Positions 1 to 5,779 of a stretch of DNA of 6,608 nucleotides are shown piece by piece. Source of the DNA: Anaerolineales bacterium (GTDB taxonomy: Bacteria > Chloroflexota > Anaerolineae > Anaerolineales > E44-bin32); assembly GCA_023250385.1 (NCBI GenBank), contig JAHFAU010000104.1:1-6608 (forward strand), read 5' to 3'. Below the pieces are notes generated by a model. It was not told the DNA's origin, did not search any database, and was given only the letters and a program-made list of their open reading frames with translations. How positions within the stretch are numbered: the stretch's first letter is position 1; each line of letters begins with the position of its first letter. The translations under genes and the position numbers were made by a program.

Positions 1-953
1 TCTGCGATGGGGGCGAAATCGTGCTGCATGAGCCGACCATGGTGGCGGTAGATGTCGAACAGATGAAGATCGTCGAGGTCGGCCAGGCGGCCCGCGAAAT
101 GGATGGCCGGGTTCCGGAAATAATCGAAGTGATGCGCCCGGTGCGGGAAGGCGTGATTGCCGATTTCGAAGTTACCATGCGGATGTTGCGCATCTACGTA
201 GAAAAAGTGTGTGGTCCGGCCCGGCTGTTCAAGCCCCGGGTGATGATCACCGTGCCCTATGGAGTGACCAGCGTGGAGTCGCGGGCAGTCCACGAAGCGG
301 CCTTGCAGGCCGGCAGCCGAGAGGTCCACCTTATCCAGGAGCCGTTGGCGGCCGCGATTGGGGTCGGGCTCCCGATCGCTACCCCATCGGGAAACCTGGT
401 CGTCGTGCTCGGAGGGGGAGTGACCCAGGCCGCGGTGATGGCCATGAGTGGGATCGTGGTGGCCGATGCCGTCCGGGTCGGCGGGAGCAAGGTGGACGAC
501 GCCCTCGCCAGCTACGTTCGCCGCAAGTACGGATTGCTAATCAGCCAGCGGACCGCCGAGGAGGCCAAGATCCGGATCGGGGCGGCATTGCCCGAGGAGG
601 AGGAACGGACTCTCGCGGTCCAGGGTCAGGACCAGGTGACCGGCCTGCCGCGCCCCATCACCCTTACGACCAACGAGGTTGTGGAGGCGCTGCAGGAAAT
701 CCTAACCTTGCAGCTGGTTGCGGTGAAGAACGTCCTGGAGCGTACCCCTCCGGAACTGGCCTCCGACATCATCGACCGCGGGATGGTGGTCTGCGGGGGA
801 GGCTCGCTGCTGCGAGGGATCGATCGTTGGCTGACCCGCGAGACCGGAGTGCCCGCCTATCTAGCTGAGGACCCGGTCGAGTGCATCGCAAAGGGTGCCT
901 ACCGCGGCCTCAGCATGCTCGAACGCCTCCGCCGCACACTTCCAACAGTCTGA
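1..953 (+). CDS. mreB: MreB-like rod-shape actin homologue, 5'-truncated, with a degenerate phosphate-2 loop
   Basis: MreB is a bacterial actin that forms membrane-associated filaments and guides lateral cell-wall synthesis. The window opens inside the gene. The frame is open from base 3 and reads EIVLHEPTMVAVD, matching the E. coli MreB stretch GIVLNEPSVVAI, so the GTG at 21 is an internal Val and the true start and the phosphate-1 loop lie upstream. About 316 residues are visible, against 335-350 for the family. Conserved blocks seen are GVIADFEVT, the VPYGVT segment, QEPLAAAIGVGL (family EEPMAAAIGAGL), VRVGGSKVDDA, PPELASDIIDRGM and the adenosine loop CGGGSLLRGIDRWL. The oddity is the phosphate-2 loop at bases 402-428, VVLGGGVTQ where the family has VDIGGGTTE: Asp to Val, first Thr to Val and Glu to Gln, with no gap. 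The Glu of the EP motif, thought to be catalytic, is kept (339-341). No mreC or mreD follows; rex converges. Identity as an MreB-family protein is secure; normal ATPase activity is doubtful. Confidence 0.93.
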   Translation, partial: CDGGEIVLHEPTMVAVDVEQMKIVEVGQAAREMDGRVPEIIEVMRPVREGVIADFEVTMRMLRIYVEKVCGPARLFKPRVMITVPYGVTSVESRAVHEAALQAGSREVHLIQEPLAAAIGVGLPIATPSGNLVVVLGGGVTQAAVMAMSGIVVADAVRVGGSKVDDALASYVRRKYGLLISQRTAEEAKIRIGAALPEEEERTLAVQGQDQVTGLPRPITLTTNEVVEALQEILTLQLVAVKNVLERTPPELASDIIDRGMVVCGGGSLLRGIDRWLTRETGVPAYLAEDPVECIAKGAYRGLSMLERLRRTLPTV

Positions 954-981
954 ACGATATTCGGGCAAGCTTCGCATAGCC

Positions 982-1003
982 AAATAGAGCCTCGGCTCAA
1001 TTT
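982..1003. terminator. Inverted repeat between convergent mreB and rex, possible bidirectional terminator
   Basis: The arms are AAATaGAGCC (982-991) and GGCTCaATTT (994-1003), complementary except for one A/A mismatch and separated by two bases. A short GC core of GAGC/GCTC flanked by A-rich and T-rich ends reads as a weak hairpin with a short T run on either strand. It sits 29 bases after the mreB stop and 32 bases from the rex stop, where a shared terminator is expected. The stem is short and the T runs are only three long, so termination is an inference from position and symmetry. Confidence 0.35.
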
Positions 1004-1034
1004 CCGCCGGCGTCCTCGACCTAGCTTGTTTTGC

Positions 1035-1655
1035 TCAGGGAACGTAATAGGTCATGCGCTGCAGGTGCAGCACCGGATCAATGTACTGCACCCGCACCAA
1101 CCGGGGCACGCTGATGGAAGTCGGGGCATAGCACAGAATGGCGCGGACGCCGCCCTCCACCAGCCGGTCAGTCACGCTCTGGGCTTCAGCCACCGGCACC
1201 GCCAGCATCGCGACCTGGATCCGCTGCCCGCGCAGGTCCTGAACCAGTTTCGCCGCGTCCCGGATCTGAAAAGGACCGACCTTAAGCCCGATCTTGCGCG
1301 GGTCGTTGTCGTAGATCGCAACCACCCGGAACCCCCGATCCAGAAAGCCGGCGTAGTTGGCCACTGCCCGGCCAAGGTCGCCGACCCCGATCAGGGCCAC
1401 GTCCCACGTCTGGTTAACCTTAAGAATGCGCTTGAGCTGCTCGGTCAGGTAGCCGATGCTGTAACCGGTGCCCTGCTTGCCGAACTCGCCGAACTGGGAG
1501 AGGTCCTTGCGGATCTGGGCCGACGAGATCCCGAGCCTTTCGCCCAACTCCTGCGAGGAGGTGATCTCTTTTCCTTCGGCCTCCATCTGGGAAAGCGCCC
1601 GCAGGTAAAGCGGTAGGCGGCCTACAACGATGTCTGGCACTGCGGAGGTCCCCAT
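1035..1655 (-). CDS. rex: Redox-sensing transcriptional repressor Rex
   Basis: Rex is a homodimeric repressor that senses the NADH/NAD+ ratio. NADH binding releases it from operators in front of fermentation and respiration genes. The protein has 206 residues, usual for the family. The N-terminal winged helix (about 8-80) contains GRLPLYLRAL, a recognition segment ISSAQIRKDLSQFG and the wing FGKQGTGY. The Rossmann domain (about 84-200) has the dinucleotide loop GVGDLG at 90-95, an acidic residue after strand two (IYDND, 115-118) and the Rex blocks AVPVAEAQSVTDRLVEGGV and ILCYAP. The ATG at 1655 was chosen over the upstream in-frame ATG at 1736 because family homology begins at VPDIVVGRLP; a GTG five codons further in is also possible. 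No strong ribosome site is visible for the 1655 start. The gene stands alone, divergent from obgE and convergent with mreB. No Rex-type operator was recognised in its own promoter region, so autoregulation is not supported. Confidence 0.95.
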   Translation of the reverse strand: MGTSAVPDIVVGRLPLYLRALSQMEAEGKEITSSQELGERLGISSAQIRKDLSQFGEFGKQGTGYSIGYLTEQLKRILKVNQTWDVALIGVGDLGRAVANYAGFLDRGFRVVAIYDNDPRKIGLKVGPFQIRDAAKLVQDLRGQRIQVAMLAVPVAEAQSVTDRLVEGGVRAILCYAPTSISVPRLVRVQYIDPVLHLQRMTYYVP

Positions 1656-1688
1656 TTGGGCCCGTCTGGACTTACGTTCGGCAAATCT

Positions 1689-1694
1689 ATCATA
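1689..1694 (-). promoter_or_regulatory. Candidate -10 box for rex
   Basis: The minus strand reads TATGAT here, a 5/6 match to the sigma-70-type -10 consensus, about 33 bases upstream of the chosen rex start. The bases 17-18 upstream do not resemble TTGACA. A weaker alternative on the same strand pairs TTGCAC with TAGATT at 17-base spacing. The call rests on position and the hexamer only. Confidence 0.3.
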
Positions 1695-1746
1695 GCCTAA
1701 CCATAAGTGCAAACTGGCGCAAATGAGGGGCCCCAAACCGCACAGG

Positions 1747-1752
1747 TATAAT
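1747..1752 (+). promoter_or_regulatory. Candidate -10 box (TATAAT) for obgE
   Basis: A perfect TATAAT stands 141 bases upstream of the obgE start in an otherwise GC-rich gap. The -35 position (about 1724-1729, TGAGGG) is poor and there is no TG extension. If used, transcription would start near 1759 and give a leader of about 135 bases. Confidence 0.45.
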
Positions 1753-1770
1753 CCTTCGACGCTCCGTCCA

Positions 1771-1835
1771 GGCTACCCGGAACGTTGCCGTTCCAGGGCC
1801 AATATCGGGCGGCCCAACCCGGAGTTTCAGTCCGG
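1771..1835 (+). other. Structured 5' leader of obgE with two hairpins
   Basis: Hairpin one has the perfect stem GGAACG (1779-1784) and CGTTCC (1789-1794) around a TTGC loop. It is extended by CCC (1776-1778) with GGG (1796-1798) across a bulged A, and then GG (1771-1772) with CC (1799-1800). Hairpin two pairs CCGGA (1819-1823) with TCCGG (1831-1835) around a seven-base loop. Neither is followed by a T run, so they are not evident terminators. I do not recognise a known riboswitch or ribosomal-protein leader. In GC-rich DNA such stems can arise by chance, so a regulatory role is speculative. Confidence 0.3.
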
Positions 1836-1893
1836 TGGCGGGCCGGTCTATTCGGGCGCGTAGGCCGGGAGCCGCAGGGAGTAGGTTTTCGTA

Positions 1894-3156
1894 ATGTTTC
1901 TTGATGAGGTCACGATTACCGTTGCCTCCGGGCGGGGCGGGAACGGGGTTGTCCATTTTCGCCGAGAGAAGTACGTCCCGCGGGGCGGCCCGGATGGCGG
2001 GCATGGAGGTAAAGGGGGCGACGTCGCGCTCGTTTGCTCCAAAGCGCACAGCACCCTCTCCTATTTTCGCCACAAACGACGCTTCGCGGCCGAGAACGGC
2101 CGGCCCGGCGGTGGGAATAATCGGACCGGGCGAAGCGGCGATGACCAGCTCATTCCGGTGCCGGCCGGGACCATCGTCCATGACGACGAACTAGATCGGT
2201 GGCTGGGCGAATTGATCGAGCCAGGGGACCGATTGGTGGTGGGCCGGGGAGGCCGTGGCGGCCGGGGGAACTCCCGCTATGTCAACTCGAGGAACCAGGC
2301 GCCCCGGATGGCGGAGAAGGGCGAGCCCGGGGAGACGCGCCGGCTGCGGCTCGAGCTGAAGTTGATCGCCGATGTCGGGATCGTCGGCGCACCCAACGCC
2401 GGCAAGTCTACCCTGCTAGCCGCCGTCACCAACGCCCGTCCGCAGATCGGGGATTATCCATTCACCACCCTCCAGCCCCAACTGGGTGTGGCCGAGCTCG
2501 ATGATGAAACCGGGCTGGTGTTGGCGGACATCCCCGGCTTGATCGAGGGAGCCCACGCTGGCGCCGGTCTGGGCACCGCTTTCCTCAAACACATCTCCCG
2601 CACCCGGTCGGTTATCCATCTGCTGGATGGAACCGCGCCGGATCCGCTTGCCGATTTCTCTCAGATCAACGCCGAGCTGGAGCTTTTCGACCCGCAGCTC
2701 GCCCGCAAGCCCCAGGTCGTCGCGCTGAACAAGCTGGACCTCCCGGAAGTCACCCTGCGCTGGCCCGAGCTGGAGGCCAAATTCAAATCCCGCGGAGTGC
2801 AGCTCCGACCCATTTCGGCGCTTGCCCGCCAAGGGCTGCGGGAGTTGATCCTGGAGGCCGCTCGGTTGGGGCAGACGACTCAGGTCGAGCCGCAGGAAGA
2901 AGAACTCCCAATCTACCGGCCAGAGCCGAACGGATCCGAGTATCGAATCTCACGTGCACCGGATGGGAGTTGGCGGATCGAAGGGACGGCCATCGAGCGG
3001 GCGGCGGAGATGACCTACTGGGAGTATGAAGAGGCCGTTCGGCGGTTTCAGGGGATGTTGACCAGAATCGGCGTAACGGAATCGCTGCGGGAGGCCGGCG
3101 CCAAAGATGGCGATACCGTACTTATCGGAGATCACGAATTGGAGTGGCGCGAGTGA
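1894..3156 (+). CDS. obgE: Obg family GTPase with C-terminal OCT domain
   Basis: Obg is an essential, slowly hydrolysing GTPase that binds the 50S ribosomal subunit, acts in its late assembly and links growth to nucleotide state. The 420-residue protein has three parts. The glycine-rich Obg fold (about 1-158) contains GGPDGGHGGKGGDV and VPAGTIV. The G domain (about 159-330) has P-loop GAPNAGKST (165-173), switch I YPFTTLQP (188-195), DIPG (212-215), NKLD (279-282) and SAL (308-310). The OCT domain (about 338-418) includes TYWEYEEAVRRFQGML. OCT is known from Bacillota, Actinomycetota and Chloroflexota proteins but is absent from E. coli Obg. The ATG at 1894 gives the family start MFLDEVTITV, with AGGGAG twelve bases upstream, a rather long spacing. 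The ribosomal-protein genes rplU and rpmA, often placed just before obg, are not here. The nadD gene overlaps its stop. All G-box residues needed for GTP binding are present. Confidence 0.97.
   Translation: MFLDEVTITVASGRGGNGVVHFRREKYVPRGGPDGGHGGKGGDVALVCSKAHSTLSYFRHKRRFAAENGRPGGGNNRTGRSGDDQLIPVPAGTIVHDDELDRWLGELIEPGDRLVVGRGGRGGRGNSRYVNSRNQAPRMAEKGEPGETRRLRLELKLIADVGIVGAPNAGKSTLLAAVTNARPQIGDYPFTTLQPQLGVAELDDETGLVLADIPGLIEGAHAGAGLGTAFLKHISRTRSVIHLLDGTAPDPLADFSQINAELELFDPQLARKPQVVALNKLDLPEVTLRWPELEAKFKSRGVQLRPISALARQGLRELILEAARLGQTTQVEPQEEELPIYRPEPNGSEYRISRAPDGSWRIEGTAIERAAEMTYWEYEEAVRRFQGMLTRIGVTESLREAGAKDGDTVLIGDHELEWRE
3141..3144 (+). promoter_or_regulatory. Ribosome binding site that sets the nadD start
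   Basis: GGAG inside the end of obgE lies eight bases before the GTG at 3153, a good spacing. It overlaps the alternative in-frame GTG at 3144, so it cannot serve that start. This is the reason for preferring 3153. Confidence 0.6.
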
Positions 3157-3746
3157 TCGGAGTATTCGGGGGTACCTTCGATCCGCCCCATGTCGGGCAC
3201 CTGATCCTGGCGGATGAGGCCCGGGCCGTGCTCTCGCTCAGCACTGTCCTGTGGGTGGTCACCGGCATTCCGCCTCACAAACCCGCTCAACCGGTCTCTC
3301 CGGTGACCCATCGGCTCGGCATGGTCGAGCGCAGCATTCAGGGAAATCCGGGCTTCGAGATCTCCCGGATTGAGCTCGACCGTCCAGGACCTCATTTCGC
3401 GGCCGAGACCTTGGAACTGCTCGCCTCGGCCCATCCGAACCAGGAATGGGTCTACGTGATGGGAGAGGATTCGTTGGTGGACTTGCCCAACTGGCATCGG
3501 CCGGCTGATTTCGTCCAGCTCTGCCGGTCAATCGTTGTCTTGCGCCGGTCCCAGGTCGAGGCGGATCTGGATCAGTTGGAGCGCGAGATTCCCGGTCTGA
3601 CGGCCAAAGTCCGCCTGCTCGCGGTGCCGCTCGTAGATGTCTCCGCCAGGGACATTCGCCGACGAGTTCAGACCGGTCAGCCCTTCCGCTACCTGGTCCC
3701 GGCCTCCGTCGCGGAGTACATCCGCCAGCATCGGCTCTACGTCTAA
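3153..3746 (+). CDS. nadD: Nicotinate-nucleotide adenylyltransferase
   Basis: NadD transfers AMP from ATP to nicotinate mononucleotide, making deamido-NAD and pyrophosphate, the penultimate step of NAD synthesis in the cytoplasm. With the chosen start the protein has 197 residues, typical for the family. Visible motifs are the nucleotidyltransferase loop GGTFDPPHVGH (6-16) with both histidines, IPPHK (39-43), MGEDSLVDLPNWHRP (about 103-117) and the second ATP-binding motif VSARDIR (163-169), the equivalent of ISSTxIR. The GTG at 3153 overlaps the obgE stop as GTGA, has GGAG at proper spacing and begins the protein MIGVFGGTFDP as in relatives; a GTG nine bases earlier would add three residues. 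The four-base overlap points to translational coupling with obgE, a common pairing in Gram-positive-type genomes. The rsfS gene that often follows nadD is missing here: the next gene converges. Confidence 0.96.
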   Translation: MIGVFGGTFDPPHVGHLILADEARAVLSLSTVLWVVTGIPPHKPAQPVSPVTHRLGMVERSIQGNPGFEISRIELDRPGPHFAAETLELLASAHPNQEWVYVMGEDSLVDLPNWHRPADFVQLCRSIVVLRRSQVEADLDQLEREIPGLTAKVRLLAVPLVDVSARDIRRRVQTGQPFRYLVPASVAEYIRQHRLYV

Positions 3747-3770
3747 ACCTGGTCCGAGACCGCGCCCTGT

Positions 3771-3806
3771 CGGCCGCGGAGACCCGCCACCTTGCGGTCG
3801 AGGCCG
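3771..3806. terminator. Imperfect hairpin in the gap between convergent nadD and zinc-ribbon genes
   Basis: The 69-base gap contains nested pairing: GACcCGC (3781-3787) with GCGGTC (3794-3799), one base bulged, around a six-base loop, and an outer CGGCC (3771-3775) with GGCCG (3802-3806). There is no T run on either side. It may end transcripts from either direction, but the sequence alone gives weak support. Confidence 0.2.
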
Positions 3807-3815
3807 GGCTGCCTG

Positions 3816-4073
3816 CTAGGTGTCCGTAGCCGGCGGCTCGTCAGGGGGGGCTTGCGCGGCGGTTTGTCCCTCAGCTGGAGCCGAGGCCTGCTCGGCGGGC
3901 CGAGGGGCGGCCCGCCGCAGCTGCTCTAGCGCCACCCGGTTGGAGTGCCTACAGCGCGGGCAGCGGACATCGTAATGGTTCCCCTGAGTGCCTTCCAGCG
4001 CCCCCAGGGCGAACGCAATTTCATTCTTGTTGATGGCGAAGCTCCAACCACAGCGGTAACAGCGAAGCTGCAT
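3816..4073 (-). CDS. Small zinc-ribbon protein with an Ala/Pro-rich tail
   Basis: This 85-residue protein has two paired-cysteine knuckles, CYRC (5-8) and CPRC (38-41), which together should bind one zinc ion as a zinc ribbon. Between them is a short segment (INKNEIAFALGALEG) that could form a helix. After about residue 55 the chain becomes Ala-, Pro- and Glu-rich and is probably disordered. There is no signal peptide or membrane segment, so it should be cytoplasmic. The start is well supported: GGAGGG lies five bases upstream on the minus strand, just after the stop of the transporter gene, with 12 bases between the two coding regions, so the two are probably cotranscribed. The head resembles a small conserved family I recall from Chloroflexota, but I know no function for it. 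Nucleic-acid or protein binding would be typical of zinc ribbons; nothing here decides between them. Confidence 0.85.
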   Translation of the reverse strand: MQLRCYRCGWSFAINKNEIAFALGALEGTQGNHYDVRCPRCRHSNRVALEQLRRAAPRPAEQASAPAEGQTAAQAPPDEPPATDT

Positions 4074-4085
4074 CTCAGCCCTCCG

Positions 4086-5018
4086 TCAAGCAGTCAGGGT
4101 CGCCCGCCGGGCTGCGCCGGCTCCGAACAGAATGCCAATCAGGATCAGGCCCCCGCCCGCGAACCGCAGGGCCGACGGCACCTCGTGGAGCAGTACAATC
4201 GCTAAGAGGGTAGATCCCGCGGCTTCTCCGAGCTGGGCGAGCGAGACGATCGCGGCCGGCAAAAAGCCCAACGCCCAATTATAGGTCGAGTGGGCGACCA
4301 GCTGAGGCAGGACGGCCAGCAAGATCAGCCACTGATAAGTCGAGGAGCTAAAGCCAACCGCCCGATCGCCTGCCGCCCAGGCGCTCAGCCCGAGCACGAC
4401 CGCAGCCGTCCCGTAGGCGATCCCGATGTAGGGAAGCAGTGATACATGCTTGCGAACGACCCTGCCGATCATTAGATACCCGGCGCCGGCCGCGGCCCCG
4501 CCCAGGGCCAGCAGATCCCCCGTGAGGGCGGTCCCGGCCGAAGGCTCTGCCGCGGCCGCGCAGCTCAACCCGAAGCATGCGTCGCTCAGCCCCACCAACA
4601 GGCTGCCTGCGGTCGCCACCAGCAACCCGAATACCAGCCGGCGTCCCACCGGCTCCCGGATGAGCAGCGGCGAGAGTGCAGCGACGATCAGGGGAGTGGT
4701 CTGCACGAGCACGATCGAGCTGGCCACACTGGTAAACTCCAGGGACCGAATCCAGGTGGCAAAGTGTAGGGCAAGAAAGCCGCCGGCCAGCAGCGTGAGG
4801 CGAATGCTGCGGTTCGAAAGCGCCCGCAGGGCCCGCCGCTCGCGAAGCATGACCACCGGAGCCAAGATCAGCGTGGCAATTCCCAGTCGGTAGGCGGCGA
4901 TAATTAGCGAGCCGGCCTCCGCCTGGGCGTAACGAATGAGGATCGACGCACTCGAAGCTGCCGCGATCGCCGCCCCGATGGCAACCGCGGGCGGGACCGG
5001 CGGACGGGGATTTTGCAT
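4086..5018 (-). CDS. EamA/DMT-superfamily transporter with ten predicted membrane helices
   Basis: DMT-superfamily proteins of the EamA type are inner-membrane carriers that export or take up metabolites such as amino acids, nucleosides or related compounds; the substrate cannot be read from this sequence. The 310 residues form ten hydrophobic segments at roughly 11-28, 37-57, 73-91, 97-118, 127-145, 165-184, 194-212, 228-247, 252-275 and 285-303. This is two repeats of five helices, as expected. Family hallmarks include the basic AAYRLGIATLILAP end of helix two, TSVASSIVLVQTTPLIVAALSPLLIREP in the first repeat, and AAIVSLAQLGEAAGSTLLAIVLLHEVPS in the second. A loop with two cysteines (148, 153) separates the repeats. 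The ATG at 5018 has no good ribosome site and stands 12 bases from a TATAAT, suggesting a nearly leaderless mRNA. The zinc-ribbon gene follows in the same unit. Confidence 0.93.
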   Translation of the reverse strand: MQNPRPPVPPAVAIGAAIAAASSASILIRYAQAEAGSLIIAAYRLGIATLILAPVVMLRERRALRALSNRSIRLTLLAGGFLALHFATWIRSLEFTSVASSIVLVQTTPLIVAALSPLLIREPVGRRLVFGLLVATAGSLLVGLSDACFGLSCAAAAEPSAGTALTGDLLALGGAAAGAGYLMIGRVVRKHVSLLPYIGIAYGTAAVVLGLSAWAAGDRAVGFSSSTYQWLILLAVLPQLVAHSTYNWALGFLPAAIVSLAQLGEAAGSTLLAIVLLHEVPSALRFAGGGLILIGILFGAGAARRATLTA

Positions 5019-5025
5019 AGCGAAC

Positions 5026-5055
5026 TTGACATTATATGTCGCAGAGGTTTAGAAT
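5026..5055 (+). promoter_or_regulatory. Promoter of sodA
   Basis: A perfect -35 hexamer TTGACA (5026-5031) is followed after 18 bases by TAGAAT (5050-5055), a 5/6 match to the -10 consensus. Transcription would begin near 5062, leaving a leader of about 72 bases before the sodA ATG. It is the best two-box promoter in the window and physically overlaps the -10 box of the divergent transporter gene. No operator dyad was recognised within it. Confidence 0.7.
5031..5036 (-). promoter_or_regulatory. Candidate -10 box (TATAAT) for the EamA transporter gene
   Basis: The minus strand reads TATAAT, ending 12 bases before the ATG at 5018. A start six to seven bases downstream would leave a leader of only about five bases, consistent with the missing ribosome site. 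The -35 region is poor. One base overlaps the sodA -35 box and the rest lies in the sodA spacer. Confidence 0.45.
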
Positions 5056-5133
5056 AGTGAAGACGCACACAAACGCGGCGTCGCCCGGCACGCGGGGTCC
5101 TGCTGCGGGAAAACCATCCGGAGGAACTGACCG

Positions 5134-5748
5134 ATGCGCTTTGAATTGCCCCAACTTCCCTACGCCTATGATGCGCTCGAGCCGCATATCGACGCCCGCA
5201 CCATGGAGATCCATCACGGCAAGCATCACGCGGCCTACACCAACAATTTGAACAACGCCCTGGAGTCCGCAAAGGAAATGGGGGACAAATCGATCGAGCA
5301 GATCCTTGGGGATCTCGACGGCGTGCCCGACGCAGTCCGGATGGCGGTCCGGAACAATGGGGGTGGATTCGCGAACCACAATTTATTTTGGACCATCATG
5401 GGGCCGAATGGCGGGGGCGAGCCCAGCGGTGCGGTCGGCAAAGCGATTGGCAGCACGTTCGGGGATTTTGCGAAATTGAAGGACGAGCTGACCAAGGCGG
5501 CGGTCGGCCGTTTCGGCAGCGGGTGGGGGTGGTTGGCCGTTGATTCGGATCGGAAGCTGAGAGTGCTCGCCACGCCGAATCAGGACTCGCCAATCTCGCA
5601 GGGAATGACTCCCATCCTGGGGGTGGATGTCTGGGAGCACGCCTATTATTTGAAGTATCAGAATCGGCGCCCGGACTACGTGGCTGCCTGGTGGAACGTG
5701 ATTAACTGGGCCGAGGTGGGGAAGCGATACGGAGCAGCAACGACTTGA
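5134..5748 (+). CDS. sodA: Superoxide dismutase, Mn type of the Fe/Mn family
   Basis: The enzyme converts superoxide to hydrogen peroxide and oxygen in the cytoplasm. The 204-residue protein has the full two-domain Fe/Mn fold: a helical N-domain from FELPQLPYAYDALEP and an alpha/beta C-domain. The four metal ligands are all present: His27 in MEIHHGKHH, His82 in ANHNLFW, and Asp165 and His169 in DVWEHAYY. The substrate-gateway Tyr is Tyr35. GGG at 76-78 together with Gln150 in NQDSP is the Mn-type arrangement, since Fe-type enzymes usually place the active-site Gln in the N-domain; cambialistic use cannot be excluded. No signal peptide is seen. The ATG at 5134 has GGAGGA at 5120-5125, eight bases upstream. 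A ferredoxin gene starts 31 bases after the stop, with no terminator between, so the two are probably cotranscribed from the TTGACA/TAGAAT promoter. Confidence 0.97.
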   Translation: MRFELPQLPYAYDALEPHIDARTMEIHHGKHHAAYTNNLNNALESAKEMGDKSIEQILGDLDGVPDAVRMAVRNNGGGFANHNLFWTIMGPNGGGEPSGAVGKAIGSTFGDFAKLKDELTKAAVGRFGSGWGWLAVDSDRKLRVLATPNQDSPISQGMTPILGVDVWEHAYYLKYQNRRPDYVAAWWNVINWAEVGKRYGAATT

Positions 5749-5779
5749 AGTCGATCACCCAAATCCTTGGAGGATCTGA

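Noticed and set aside
209..868. A 219-codon open frame on the plus strand inside mreB
   Set aside because: It is a Gly/Arg/Pro-rich shadow frame of the mreB-like gene in GC-rich DNA, with no family motif or ribosome site.
21..953. A GTG at base 21 as the real start of the mreB-like gene
   Set aside because: Homology to MreB continues upstream to the window edge, and a start here would lack the phosphate-1 loop.
1026..1616. A 196-codon plus-strand frame opposite rex
   Set aside because: It lies antisense to a protein with full Rex motifs, and its own translation shows no recognisable domain.
1727..1734. The palindrome GGGGCCCC between rex and obgE as an operator
   Set aside because: A single short GC palindrome is easily found by chance in DNA of this composition and matches no operator I know.
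1656..1736. A 27-residue N-terminal extension of Rex from an upstream in-frame ATG
   Set aside because: The extension has no family homology, contains the candidate rex -10 box, and has no ribosome site.
1656..1893. A Rex operator in the rex-obgE gap
   Set aside because: I looked for TTGTGAA-N6-TTCACAA-like dyads on both strands and saw none.
4450..4893. A 147-codon plus-strand frame opposite the EamA gene
   Set aside because: Arg/Ser/Pro-rich translation typical of antisense frames in GC-rich genes; the minus-strand frame gives ten clear membrane helices.
5085..5105. A small CCCG/CGGG hairpin in the sodA leader
   Set aside because: It has only four base pairs, no conserved-looking loop and no obvious relation to the ribosome site, so no regulatory call is made.
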